Source: Aspergillus flavus
Taxonomy: Eukaryota; Ascomycota; Eurotiomycetes; Eurotiales; Aspergillaceae
DNA: 64,000 bases
Assembly: GCF_009017415.1 (NCBI RefSeq)
Contig: NC_092406.1
Span: 1,488,001 to 1,552,000 of the forward strand
Direction of reading: 5' to 3'
Positions within the stretch are counted from its first letter, which is position 1; every line of letters starts with the position of its first letter. This document shows, one piece after another, positions 54,916-64,000 of the stretch. Position numbers and translations under genes: made by a program. A model generated the notes under the pieces. It was not told where the DNA came from, searched no databases, and was given only the letters and a program-made list of their open reading frames with translations.

Positions 54916-56465
54916 ATGCCTGACCCAAGCTCGACCAGGAAGCCATATTTTGGCCTCAAAGGAGGCTGGCTCATTTTTTGGATCACCATTGCATGTGCCA
55001 CAGATATGACCCTCTTTGGATATGACCAGGTTGTCTTCGGTGTGGACTGATCAGCGTACTTCCGGGAACATGTTAAACTGATTTATATTAGGCGGTGTCA
55101 TTGTTACTGATGATTTCCTTGATGTTTTACATCTCGACAGAAAAACTTCGATAATCTCAACTGTGACTGCGGTGTACGATGTTGGTTGCTTTTTCGGTGC
55201 CATTGCCTCAATGATATTGGGGGAGAAACTTGGTCAAAAGAAATCTATTCTATGGGGAACCATCATCATGTCCACTGGCGCCATACTCCAGATTGCCGCC
55301 TACGGTGTCCCACAAATGATCGTTGGCCGTATTGTTGCTGGATAGGCAACGGTATCAATACAGCTACGGCACCCATTTGGCAGGGTGAAACATCTCAAGC
55401 AAAATGGAGGGGGAAACTGGTGGCGATCGAGCTGATTATGTGCATCGCCGGTTACTCTCTGTCCACTTGGATGACCTTTTCCTTCTCTTTCCTTAGTGGA
55501 CTAGTTACCTGGCGATTCCCTCTTGCATTCCAATTTGTCTTTATATAAACATTTTTGGAACAGTTTCCTGGCTTCCTGAGTCCCTCACTCAGCACACCAC
55601 AATTACTGCTACCGTCCAATATGAACGAGAGAACTGTATTCCCTGGAGTCAACTCCTGCGTGGCCAAACGGGACACCAAAGAGGCACTGGAGCTATCTGA
55701 CGACTGCTTTTAGGAGCAGGTTCTCAAACCATGCAACAGTTGGCGGAAATCAATGTCACCTCCTACTATCTGACCACTCTCTTAATAGAGTCCGTTGGCC
55801 TGTCAAATCGTCTTGCACGTCTTCTCACCGCGTGTAAATCGATTTCTTATCTTCTCTCTGGTATCTTCGCTATCCCTAATATTGAGCGATTTGGTCGCCG
55901 CCAGATATTGATGATATGCTCTCTGGGTCAAGGTATATGTTATCTCCTTATTACGGTATTGATTCGCTTCAACGAGATGGAGGAATACGGCCCCAAGCAA
56001 AAGGTGGCCTCCGCTTCCGTTGCTTTCTTCTTTTACTATCTTTCCTTTGGTTGTGGCTTCCAGGGAATCCCATGGTTACTCCCTGTAGAGTTGAATTCGC
56101 TGAGTATGCGAACAAAGGGAGTCTCGATTGCGACTGCCACGAACTGGGCGTTCAATTTTATGGTAGTTGAGATCACACCCATTGGCATCAAGACATTGGG
56201 CTGGAAGTTCTACATCATCTGGACGGTTTTCAACTTTTCTTCCATCCCGCTTATTTACTTCTTCTATCCTGAGACCCCCAATCGCCCGTTGGAGGATATC
56301 GACCGTTTCTTTATTGAGAATAAAGGACTCTTGATCATCAGGAACCCTGACGCTACATCCGCGAACCGTCGAACCCGTTATATTGAGTGTGAGCTCGATA
56401 TCATGAACGCGCAGGATAAGGCCGACGCTGCCCACATGGAAATAGTTGCTGAGGGAAAGGCCTGA
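54916..56465 (+). pseudogene. Broken MFS sugar transporter
   Basis: The family is clear from MTLFGYDQVVFGGVIVTDDF (after splicing an intron with donor GTGTGG near 55045 and acceptor TATTAG near 55092), YDVGCFFGAIASMILGEKLG, IPNIERFGRRQ and FYPETPNRPLEDIDRFF, the hallmarks of fungal hexose/quinate-type transporters. The frame is damaged in at least four places. GGATAGGC at about 55341 lacks one base, where AGIGNGINTATAPIWQGE should read through. A second shift lies near 55548, after LAFQFVFI. A central-loop segment of roughly 40 codons after SWLPES appears deleted. A TGA at about 55698 interrupts GAI*RLLLGAGSQTMQQL. The 3' half (55731-56465) is still fully open, so the decay is fairly recent. 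A truncated transcript could be made but no working 12-segment transporter. Confidence 0.85.
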
Positions 56466-56849
56466 ACGGTAGATCTTTTTCTAGAAGACTTTTTGTTAGG
56501 CAGTGATTTGGTATGCGTGTTTATGTAGTATGACAATCCTGAAACCATATAGATAAACATCTAATATCCAAACCATTCTACCACATGATTCTCCCTTAGA
56601 AGCTAGGGCCAAGTATCTGACAGATGACACGACATGCTACACTGGGCGACAGATCGGTCCTTGTCCATGCGGCGACGCAGAGTGTGTAACAAGTCAAGGG
56701 ATATTAGGGCTACGGCGGGCCAATTTCCCGCTTAGGAAAGTCCGCGAAGAGCACAGGCCCTCGCAGCAAATGGTCAAGACAATAACCCTTGTCCTCCATG
56801 CTTTTCTTCAACCAGCCAGCGGACTGCCGTCGGGAACTATACTTTGAGT
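56466..56849. other. Gap containing the relic of a Zn2Cys6 domain
   Basis: Between the broken transporter and the transcription factor body. The right half (56667-56849) is in frame with the factor and holds its decayed DNA-binding domain, described with that gene. The left half shows nothing. Confidence 0.55.
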
Positions 56850-58738
56850 ATGGAAGGTAGAAGCAGGCACTTTACTTTGGTTGGTATGAGGGGTCGTCAA
56901 TCCAGTCGCCAGTGCAAGGAGTGCTGCATCCATGAATCTAGAAAGCCTCCGCAGCTACCTGGGCTGCGAACTTCCCAAGATACTGCGGCAGCTCATAGAT
57001 TGTGTTTAAAGACAGGGCAAGAGCGATCGATATTCATTGGTTCTGAGAATACGACGCTGCCTGATATACAAGGGCAATTTCCGGAGGCTTCCTTCGCTGA
57101 TGCGTTTTATCCTGTCGGCGACTGGGACACTAAAGGTTTGTTTACGAATATGGTAAGTCCAGCCTCCAGCTCAGAAGTCACCAAGCAATACACTCTTAGG
57201 GCATGGCTGCCGACGACGAGCGGCGACTCCTATCCCGCAGCCACAACCCTGAGATCAAACAATTTCTCTTACACGAACTATCTGACACCTTACGGCCAAT
57301 GTTTCCATTTACTGCCAGCTCCCGATGATATGGAGGCCATTCTCCGCATATATATGGAGACTATCCACCCCATTTTTCCAGTGCTTGACTACGACAATTA
57401 TCGATCTAAGCCAGCCAAATCCGCAGACAAAATACTCCTGTCCCTGTCAATCTGTATTGCGGCTAGTGTGCATCCCAGTTCTGGGCAGTATTTTCGACAC
57501 GTCGCCGCCTACCCAGCTGATTTCTCTTTAATGATTTCAAACGCAATCAAGTCCTCGAACACGCTGAGCCTCGTGCAGGATAAACTAATTTTAATTCAAT
57601 CTTTGTCACTCCTGTCACTCTTTAAACTGTTCTCCGGAAACCGACAGGAATCAACAGACCTTCTATCTCACGCCATCTCTCATGCGCATGCCGCCGGTCT
57701 CCATTATTACGGTCACACAACACCAGAAAAGAAGCAGGCTTCCACTAGAGCGCTATGTTGTCTCTTTGCCATCGATACCATCCACACGGCATGCTCACGG
57801 TACCCAGCACAATTCCATCGACGTGATTTTGGCAATCGCCTAACCTCCTGGGTAGCTGAACAAGAGCCTTGTTTTCAGCTTTTCCTGCGCACCATCCTGC
57901 TTCTGGAGCGTGCGGTTGACCTTTCCCGAACGGCAGACTATGGTGGCTGGGAAGGCTCGTTTCCGTCATTTGAGCATTTGTTGGGGCAGGTTGATACATC
58001 TAGTATTCCAGTGCCCCTGATAGGTATGCCGCCCCTGAATGAGATCTATGTCGGCGTTGGGGTCTAAAGATAGCAACAGCAACAATTGAGGTCTTATATC
58101 ATGCCGTCGCCATTGTAGCCTGTCCTTCAAGTACTTCGACTAGCGCCTGCAGCTGCTCATCCGAGGCTCATCCACGACAGGCCCTCGCAGCATCCAGAAT
58201 TACGTACATCGTGGGCGAGGAGTTTTACGGCCAGTTACCATTACTCCCAGTTATTCCGTATGCGGTAGGCCTATCACTGCGTGTGTCATGGAATACCATG
58301 CTAAGAAGCAAGACACTACTCTTCAAAGAGCGGGCCAGGAAACAGGTCCTCGACAACTGTGCTATATTACGGTCGCTGGGAGGAGTGTACTCCTCTGCGT
58401 CCTGTATGGCAGACTTGGCAGAACGTCTTGTCTACGAACAGGAGAGTAAGGAGGAAGGTGGCAAAAATGCTAACGAAAATCAAGAACCACCACATCTGCG
58501 AAGCGCTTCTTGGAGATGGGCGCCGGGTAAGTTGTCTCGTCACAGCAGAGAAATTGAAGATTTTGCTTAATCCGAAGAAGTAGAACCCACTGTGCAGAGT
58601 ACATACTGTCTCATGCATTCTCAGCCTTCACCTTACTCTCCCGATGCACATTTCTCCAATCCATTATCGGATTTGGACATTTTGGACTACTTTGATACGG
58701 ATGTCGCGGTTGTTGGAGGGACGCCTGAGAATTCTTGA
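56667..58738 (+). pseudogene. Fungal transcription factor with decayed Zn2Cys6 domain and intact regulatory domain
   Basis: From ATG 56850 three exons (56850-58023, 58074-58526, 58578-58738) give an open 595-aa protein with the fungal transcription-factor regulatory domain (PF04082 type): AILRIYMETIHPIFPVLDYD, LSICIAASVHPSSGQYF, HAISHAHAAGLHYYG, then VIPYAVGLSLRVSWNTMLRS and the acidic end LSDLDILDYFDTD. Both introns (50 and 51 bases; GTATGC and GTAAGT donors) are needed to keep the frame. Upstream, in the same frame from ATG 56667, lies MRRRRVCNKSRDIRATAGQF followed by a TAG at codon 23. The canonical Zn2Cys6 spacing fits positions 7, 10, 17, 23, 26 and 33, but only position 7 is still Cys; the others are Ser, Ala, stop, Pro and Ala. 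DNA binding is therefore almost surely lost. Confidence 0.65.
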
Positions 58739-59631
58739 TATTCCGGTTTTATAATGGTAGAGTTAATATGAACAACAGAATGACAAAGCCGTATCAGCCA
58801 TAAGATATTCACTGGGAGCAGCGTTTTGCACTACATGACAGGGCTTGGTTCCACCCGGTTTGATATCTCCGATATATACACTCACACAATATGGCGTGAA
58901 TACAATAATTTATTGAGTATTAGCGCTTTGATCATCCGGAACTAGAGTAGACGTTCCATATGCGCAGAACCAGGAAGTATGCCGCCCTCCCTAAGGGTTC
59001 ATAGGATATCATTTATCTAACTCAATTTTCGTTTCCGTATACAAAAGGAGTGGGTGGATACAATATTTTCCTACTACACAAAACAAATCACAGCCAATAT
59101 AGGGAAGTATTGCGGGTAGGTCGTATTCTTCAGTGTAGGGAGAATAGGTGGGCAATAGACACAACGCGTGACAAATATCAAGTCGCTTGATATGAGTACA
59201 TATATTTAATTAATTATTTATGATTAATTTATCAATTACTTGATACTGCTTGGCACAATGACATAGCGGGTATCATGTCAAAGCTTAAGATAATGAGAAC
59301 CAACTATACTCCGCATTACAGTAGTTAATATAGGGGCGGTCCGATTTCCCAATCCGGATACTTCCCGCCACGACTCCCGTGTACTGTACTGTAGAATGAA
59401 GTAGTCGGTATAGGGAAGACCCTTGCTGTTATTCTGCTTGAATATTGAATGTGAGTTATTACTTTCACGGTAGCCTGCTCCTCTGGGCTCACCGGATGCA
59501 TCCTACTAAACTTACCGTCGGCATATTACCAAATACGGATAGGAGCCAATCTGCAGTGGTAGAGTATATAAACCTGGATAGAAGTGCACGATTCCGTCCA
59601 AAGTAATTCAAGCGATAAACCAAAACTCATC
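58739..59631. other. Intergenic region
   Basis: AT-rich, especially 59180-59250, and stop-rich in all frames. The end nearest 59632 is the promoter of the DUF1479 gene. No element recognised. Confidence 0.55.
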
Positions 59632-61498
59632 ATGAACAGGGCTGTCTCATCCAAGTGTTTCCAGTGTCCTACCTTTCGAGCTGGAAGGTGCTCGGGCACA
59701 GCCAAACGGCTCCTAGCAACTGACGCGGCACCGCTCACTCGAAAGGACAAGAAGGAGGGCGATATTTCCTCGGTCTTCTCAACATTCTCTGGCAGAAAAA
59801 TCCCGCCTCTACCTGAACGTTTCCGAGAGCTGAAGCGGAACCTGACTACCGGGTTCGAAGAGCAGATTCAAAAGTCGTGGGATGAACTAGTTGAGGTTCT
59901 GAAAGTGCGCACCACAGAAGTTGCCTCTAAGAGAGAGTCTGTATGTTTATGGTACCTTACTAACTACCTGGCAACTGGTCACATGCTAAAAGTAGCAGAT
60001 TATTCCCCAGCTGAACTATTCCGACATCCGCACAGGCAGCGTATCTCCGGAGACTGTTGCAGCAATCCGACGAACCGGTGTCGCTGTCGTCAGAGGGGTG
60101 GTGCCGAAAGATGAAGCTGAAGGACTTCTGTCTGATGTCCGCCGATACTTTGCTGCACACCAATTCCCGGGCTTCCCTTCTGATGCAGACAAGAAGGTAA
60201 GGAAGGATACAGTCTTATATAGGTAGTACTGGTGCTTCGACTAACTTGGACCAGATCATTTACGAATCGTATTGGAGTCCATCCCAAGTAAAAGCAAGGT
60301 CGCACCCCAATATGTTGTCAACACAATCATGGATGAATCAGCTCTACTCCGCAGATGCCGGTCAAAAGAGTAATGCTGACCCCACTTCGTAAATATATTA
60401 CAGCCAGCTGACGGAGGTAGTTGATCTCTCGGTGCCGCTCACCTATTGTGACCGTGTCCAGATCCGCCCACCTGGGGATAAGAAATTTGCGCTTCCCCCG
60501 CACGTCGACGGTGGAGGAGTTGAAAGATGGGAGGATCGCGCCTACAACCATGTGTATCGCAAGATCTTCCAAGGAAAGGTAAGATATCTTCTGCAATTCC
60601 GCCACTGAGTACAGCACTAACAGCCCGGCAGTGGCAGGAATACGATCCCTGGGATCTAACTGGCCGCCTCGATGCGAATATGAACATGTACGAAGCGCCA
60701 GGGGGGTGCTCAGTCTTTAGAGCCTTCCAGAGTTGGCTCGGGCTATCTCGGCATGGTCCACAGCAAGGTTCGTTGCTCATCAATAGAACATCGCTCCGCT
60801 CTGACACCTCATCATAACAGGCACTCTTGTGGTTCATCCCATCTTGCAGCCCTCCACTGCATATTGGATGCTTCGACCTTTTTTCAAGCCCACTCGAAAG
60901 AGTTCTTTAGATGGTTGGAAGTTCTCCCTGGATGATGATGAAGGCAATGTCTATCTGCATGGAGCAAATCCAGGAACTGCCCAAGAGCATACTCTAGACC
61001 ACCATCCCCACCTAATGCTCCACGAAACCATGATACCGTATCCGACCGTTGATCCTGGTGATACTGGTACGTCTCCCATGACAAGGTCTATTCCACGAAG
61101 CTAATTGTTATAGTGTTCTGGAGTGCCGACACCATACACGGCACGGAGGGTGAAAACACAGGAGACACGGATGCCTGTGTGTTTTACATTCCATCCGTTC
61201 CACTGACCCTTAACAACGCGGTGAGATAATTCGCTACGCCAGCAGCTACACAGAAGCATTTATTGACATAGCTTAGCAATACGTTGCACAGCAACGTGAT
61301 GCCTTTCTGAAGGGAACCCCTCCACCAGACTTCCCAGGTGGCGTTGGCGAGTCCCAGTTCTCTGATAGAGCACAAGTCGGTGACGTCCAGTCGCAGGCCG
61401 GTAGGGAGGCAATGGGACTCAGTCCTATCAAACCCAGTATTAAGAACGAGAAGTCTGCGAAACTGGCGGAGGAAGTAAACAAAATTATGGGCTACTAA
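59632..61498 (+). CDS. DUF1479 protein (YbiU/Gig1 family), putative 2-oxoglutarate/iron oxygenase fold
   Basis: Eight exons (59632-59940, 59999-60196, 60255-60360, 60421-60578, 60632-60767, 60821-61066, 61114-61220, 61277-61498) sum to 1482 bases and code 493 aa. The family is known from E. coli YbiU and the Candida GlcNAc-induced Gig1; its fold resembles iron/2-oxoglutarate oxygenases. Candidate metal ligands are His232-x-Asp234 in FALPPHVDGGGVERWED and His393 in WSADTIHGTEGENTGDTDAC. The N-terminus (VSSKCFQCPTFRAGRC) is basic and could be a mitochondrial presequence. Intron 3 has an unusual GTCAAA donor and uses a GGTAG acceptor at 60420; the nearer CAG acceptors break the frame. The substrate is unknown. 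It is the only intact gene beside the broken transporter and regulator, apart from the HAD gene. Confidence 0.9.
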
Positions 61499-61696
61499 TG
61501 AAGGTTCTATGACATTGGCTGTCAGCTATGACAACACATTACTAGTCTAGTGCTTGACAGTATCAAATCTTCGGGCTTTTGATTTTCTCCTTGTAATCCA
61601 CTGCAACCAGCAGGAACCAGCGAATAGCTCAAGATGCGAGCGTTGAAATAGTGGTTGTCTTATATTCGTTGATAGTCTAGTCATATTAAGCGAAAC

Positions 61697-62392
61697 TCAA
61701 AGCTGCTGAATAACCCCGGCAAGGTTTGTCATATCCTCGAGAAAGAAGTCATTCTCTCCTTTGATAATCTCCATATCTTCATGGATATCGTCAGTCCACC
61801 TGTGGATATATACCGTTTTCATCCCCGCTTCCTTCGCTCCACGAACATCATAGGCATGCGCGGCAACAAGCACGGTTTCCTCCGGTTTCACATCCACCAA
61901 TCGCAATACCTCACGGTAGCTCTCTGGCGCAGGCTTGTACACACCAAGCAGCTGACTAGAGAATAGCATGTGGAAGGATAGACCCGATGATTTGCAGAGA
62001 TCGAGTTGCAATCTTGTGGTTCCATTCGCATGGACAAATATTTCATAGCCTTCTGCTTTTAGCTGCTCAATGGCTGGGGCGACATCCGGCCATGCCGGCA
62101 TTGAGTGCCAAGCAGCTATACATTGTTCCTTGGCCTCTCGATCGAAAAGATGTTTGTGTGCTGCATAATTCTCTAATAAAGCATCAAGAGTCCTTGCAAG
62201 GGTGATTTCGATATCCTCCACAGGCTCGCCGGCAGCGATACGTGCGGCGTTAGCGTCGAAGTAGTCGTGACGCCATTTCAGAGCGATATCCGATCTTTCA
62301 CTTTCTGAAATGGATTGTGGCAATGCTTTGATGGTTCCGCTGTGCCAATCTAGGCACGTGCCCATGAAGTCAAAGAAGACTGCTTTGATCAT
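61697..62392 (-). CDS. Haloacid dehalogenase-like hydrolase (type II 2-haloacid dehalogenase group)
   Basis: An intronless 231-aa protein. The HAD nucleophile is Asp8 in VFFDFMGTCLDWHSG, followed by a helical cap. Motif II is FVHANGTTRLQLDL, where Ala-Asn replaces the more usual Ser/Thr-Asn. The motif III Lys is in LGVYKPAPESYREVLRLVD and the acidic motif IV is VAAHAYDVRGAKEAGM, the form typical of type II L-2-haloacid dehalogenases. Fungal members are mostly of unknown substrate and may be phosphatases or dehalogenases. It converges with the DUF1479 gene, ending 199 bases from it. No targeting signal is seen. Confidence 0.88.
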   Translation of the reverse strand: MIKAVFFDFMGTCLDWHSGTIKALPQSISESERSDIALKWRHDYFDANAARIAAGEPVEDIEITLARTLDALLENYAAHKHLFDREAKEQCIAAWHSMPAWPDVAPAIEQLKAEGYEIFVHANGTTRLQLDLCKSSGLSFHMLFSSQLLGVYKPAPESYREVLRLVDVKPEETVLVAAHAYDVRGAKEAGMKTVYIHRWTDDIHEDMEIIKGENDFFLEDMTNLAGVIQQL

Positions 62393-63154
62393 TTTCCGTG
62401 GTACTTGACTTTGGTATCAAAAAAACTTGAACTAATGAGTAGGACAGATAGATACTCTGGGGCTTATATACATATATCCTTGCTGACTGGCTTTGACCAT
62501 GGTTAACATCCTCGTTCACTTTCAATCCTGCTGACAAATTGTATATGCTAGGGCGCGGTAAGTTGTAACCCTAGATGCAGGTGTCAGCTGAGCTGAAAGT
62601 GAGGCTTAGGCTGATAACAGGTCACTAGCGGGGATCTTTTATTGGCTACTAACCAATAATTAATCAATTAAAAAAAAAAAAAAAATACAGCAGGAGGGAT
62701 TCGCTGGTGGTTACCCACCCAACTACTAGCCTTTCGGTGTGTAGCTTCTGCGCGGTCAATAGATTATTACATGCACCTGCAGAATAAATATAGATACAGA
62801 AGCTATAGTGTAAAGGAAGAGTAAATAGTACAACGCAGAGACAATAAACTTGTCACACAAGTTAAAAAATAGATTGACAGGATGAGCTACGAGTATAAAG
62901 GAGAACAGACCAAGTTCTTCACACACCCTTCATACACCATAGTAGTACAACTCATGAGGCATTTATGATATGCATTTGCCATATAGAAAATATAATATAT
63001 CTCCTTTGTGCAGCGAGTAATATGGGCCGGGTACTGTGTGCAACGGCTTTTGTTCTATATTACCTGTTCTATACAGTCTTCTCTGGTACATATTCTTTAC
63101 ACATTGAACCTCCGTTCTCAGCCGCGAGTGCACTTTTCCAAATGTCGAGTTTTA
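62393..63154. other. Intergenic region with a 16-A run
   Basis: The left end is the promoter of the HAD gene. A run of 16 A lies at 62670-62685 next to TAACCAATAATTAATCAATT. The right end is the 3' side of the coiled-coil gene. No gene seen. Confidence 0.6.
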
Positions 63155-64000
63155 TTATATTCTGTACCCACTGCCATAGCCTGCTGCTGTAAAAATACCT
63201 GAGTCGGCAAAAATCGGGATAGATTGAATCCTCTGCTGGGACATTTCTGCGGAACCCGGGATGGTATTCGTATTAAATTGTAGGTATTGCGAAGGCAATA
63301 CAGTTGGCGACTCGACGGCTAGTATCGCAGCAATATGTTCCAACAGTCTATGGCGTATGGTGACTCGATTTTCCACCGCATGCTCCAACATCCCAGTCCA
63401 TCTGTCAATGGAAAGATCAATATCCATTAATTCCTGCTCGCGTTCCAGCATTCTACCTTTCCATTTCGGACCAATCCAAGTTGCAGATGTGAGATCTCGG
63501 ATTTTCTGCTCTTGGAGAATGCGGCGATCTGATTTAAGGGAGGTGCATCTGTCTTGGAGATATTTGCAGTACTCCTCCATCGTAACTAGCTCCTTTTATT
63601 TGTCAGACTAATCCTCATTCAGAAGAAATGATTTGGATGGTCTGGAAGAGCATACCTGTGAAAGTGTTGCGACTTCATGTTTGCTTAGGACTTTCAGCTG
63701 CTCGGCCTGGCGCTTCGCATGGGTTTGAAGTTCTTTTAATTCCGGAGCTGGCAGGGTCAAGTGAGCGTTGGCTGAGATCACTCCAAGATGAAGCATAGTA
63801 GGTGCAACTTGTTGCACGTTAACATGGTATTCGATTTTACTCCGTCGCTCTTGTTCCGCAGCAGGTGCATTCGAAGGAGCTCTTCCTGGTGAAGGTTCCC
63901 TGCGAAGGGAGCTTCCTGTGGATGACGATAGCTGACGTCTACAAAGGTATACGAGTTGCTTGGATCCTTGTTGTGGTGTGAGATAACAACAGTTGCTCGA
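63155..64000 (-). CDS. C-terminal part of a predicted coiled-coil protein, cut by the window edge
   Basis: Two exons are visible: 64000-63656 (open to the window edge) and 63592-63155. The 63-base intron has a GTATGC donor and AAAG acceptor, and joins VATLSQ to ELVTMEEYCKYLQDRC. The visible part is Ser/Arg-rich (LSSSTGSSLRREPSPGRAPS), then strongly helical with heptad-like segments: LPAPELKELQTHAKRQAEQL, DRRILQEQKIRDLTS, MLEREQELMDIDLSIDRWTG and LEHAVENRVTIRHRLLEHIA. This suggests a cytoskeletal or septation-related coiled coil; a specific family (for example Up-regulated-during-septation) is only a guess. The start lies beyond 64000. Confidence 0.7.

Noticed and set aside
58021..58080. Apparent frameshift and stop in the regulatory domain of the transcription factor
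   Set aside because: A 50-base intron (58024-58073, GTATGC to GATAG) removes it and restores the conserved IATATIEVLYHA stretch.

Overview
The window looks like nuclear DNA of a filamentous ascomycete, most likely an Aspergillus or close relative. Genes are single units on both strands. Most contain short introns of 43 to 75 bases with GTAAGT-like donors, CTAAC/CTGAC-like branch sites and CAG/TAG acceptors. The protein families (AA9 lytic polysaccharide monooxygenase with CBM1, GH71 alpha-1,3-glucanase, URC4/DUF1688, DUF1479, KHA1-type antiporter, fungal arrestin-like protein) are typical of Eurotiomycetes. The reading frames were rebuilt by hand-placing introns; every multi-exon model given as intact closes to a multiple of three.

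Layout, left to right. 0-3 kb: gene-poor DNA, then a four-exon gene of an unrecognised fungal family interrupted by one in-frame TGA (2892-3850). 4-9 kb: a GMC oxidoreductase (minus) and a secreted AA9 monooxygenase with CBM1 (minus, eglD-like). 11-13.5 kb: an aromatic amino acid ammonia-lyase of the PAL/TAL type (minus). 14.8-16.3 kb: URC4-like uracil-catabolism gene with a tight cluster of GATA sites in its promoter. 18.8-23.8 kb: a DHA1-type MFS transporter (plus) converging on a KHA1-like K+/H+ antiporter (minus). 25-31.7 kb: an arrestin-like protein, a 203-aa unknown and a GPI-anchored GH71 glucanase, all minus. 33.4-37 kb: glutamate decarboxylase whose C-terminal tail looks frame-shifted, and a 145-aa protein resembling the distal half of a BTB protein.

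38.7-54 kb: a MBOAT/wax-synthase-like acyltransferase, a cysteine-free secreted protein with a two-fold internal repeat, a Rieske monooxygenase of the choline monooxygenase type, a DUF202 membrane protein, an unrecognised 308-aa protein, a medium-chain reductase of the TOXD/enoyl-reductase type and a SnoaL-like protein. These include tailoring-type enzymes, but no polyketide, peptide or terpene core enzyme is visible. 54.9-62.4 kb: a broken MFS sugar transporter, a fungal transcription factor whose Zn2Cys6 domain has decayed while its regulatory domain stays open, an intact eight-exon DUF1479 oxygenase-like gene and a haloacid-dehalogenase-like gene. This reads as a catabolic neighbourhood that has lost its transporter and regulator. 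The window ends inside a coiled-coil protein gene on the minus strand (63155 onwards).

About half of the window is intergenic. Several gaps of 1 to 3 kb hold only short open frames in several registers and no recognisable element. No rRNA, tRNA, CRISPR array or intact transposon was recognised.
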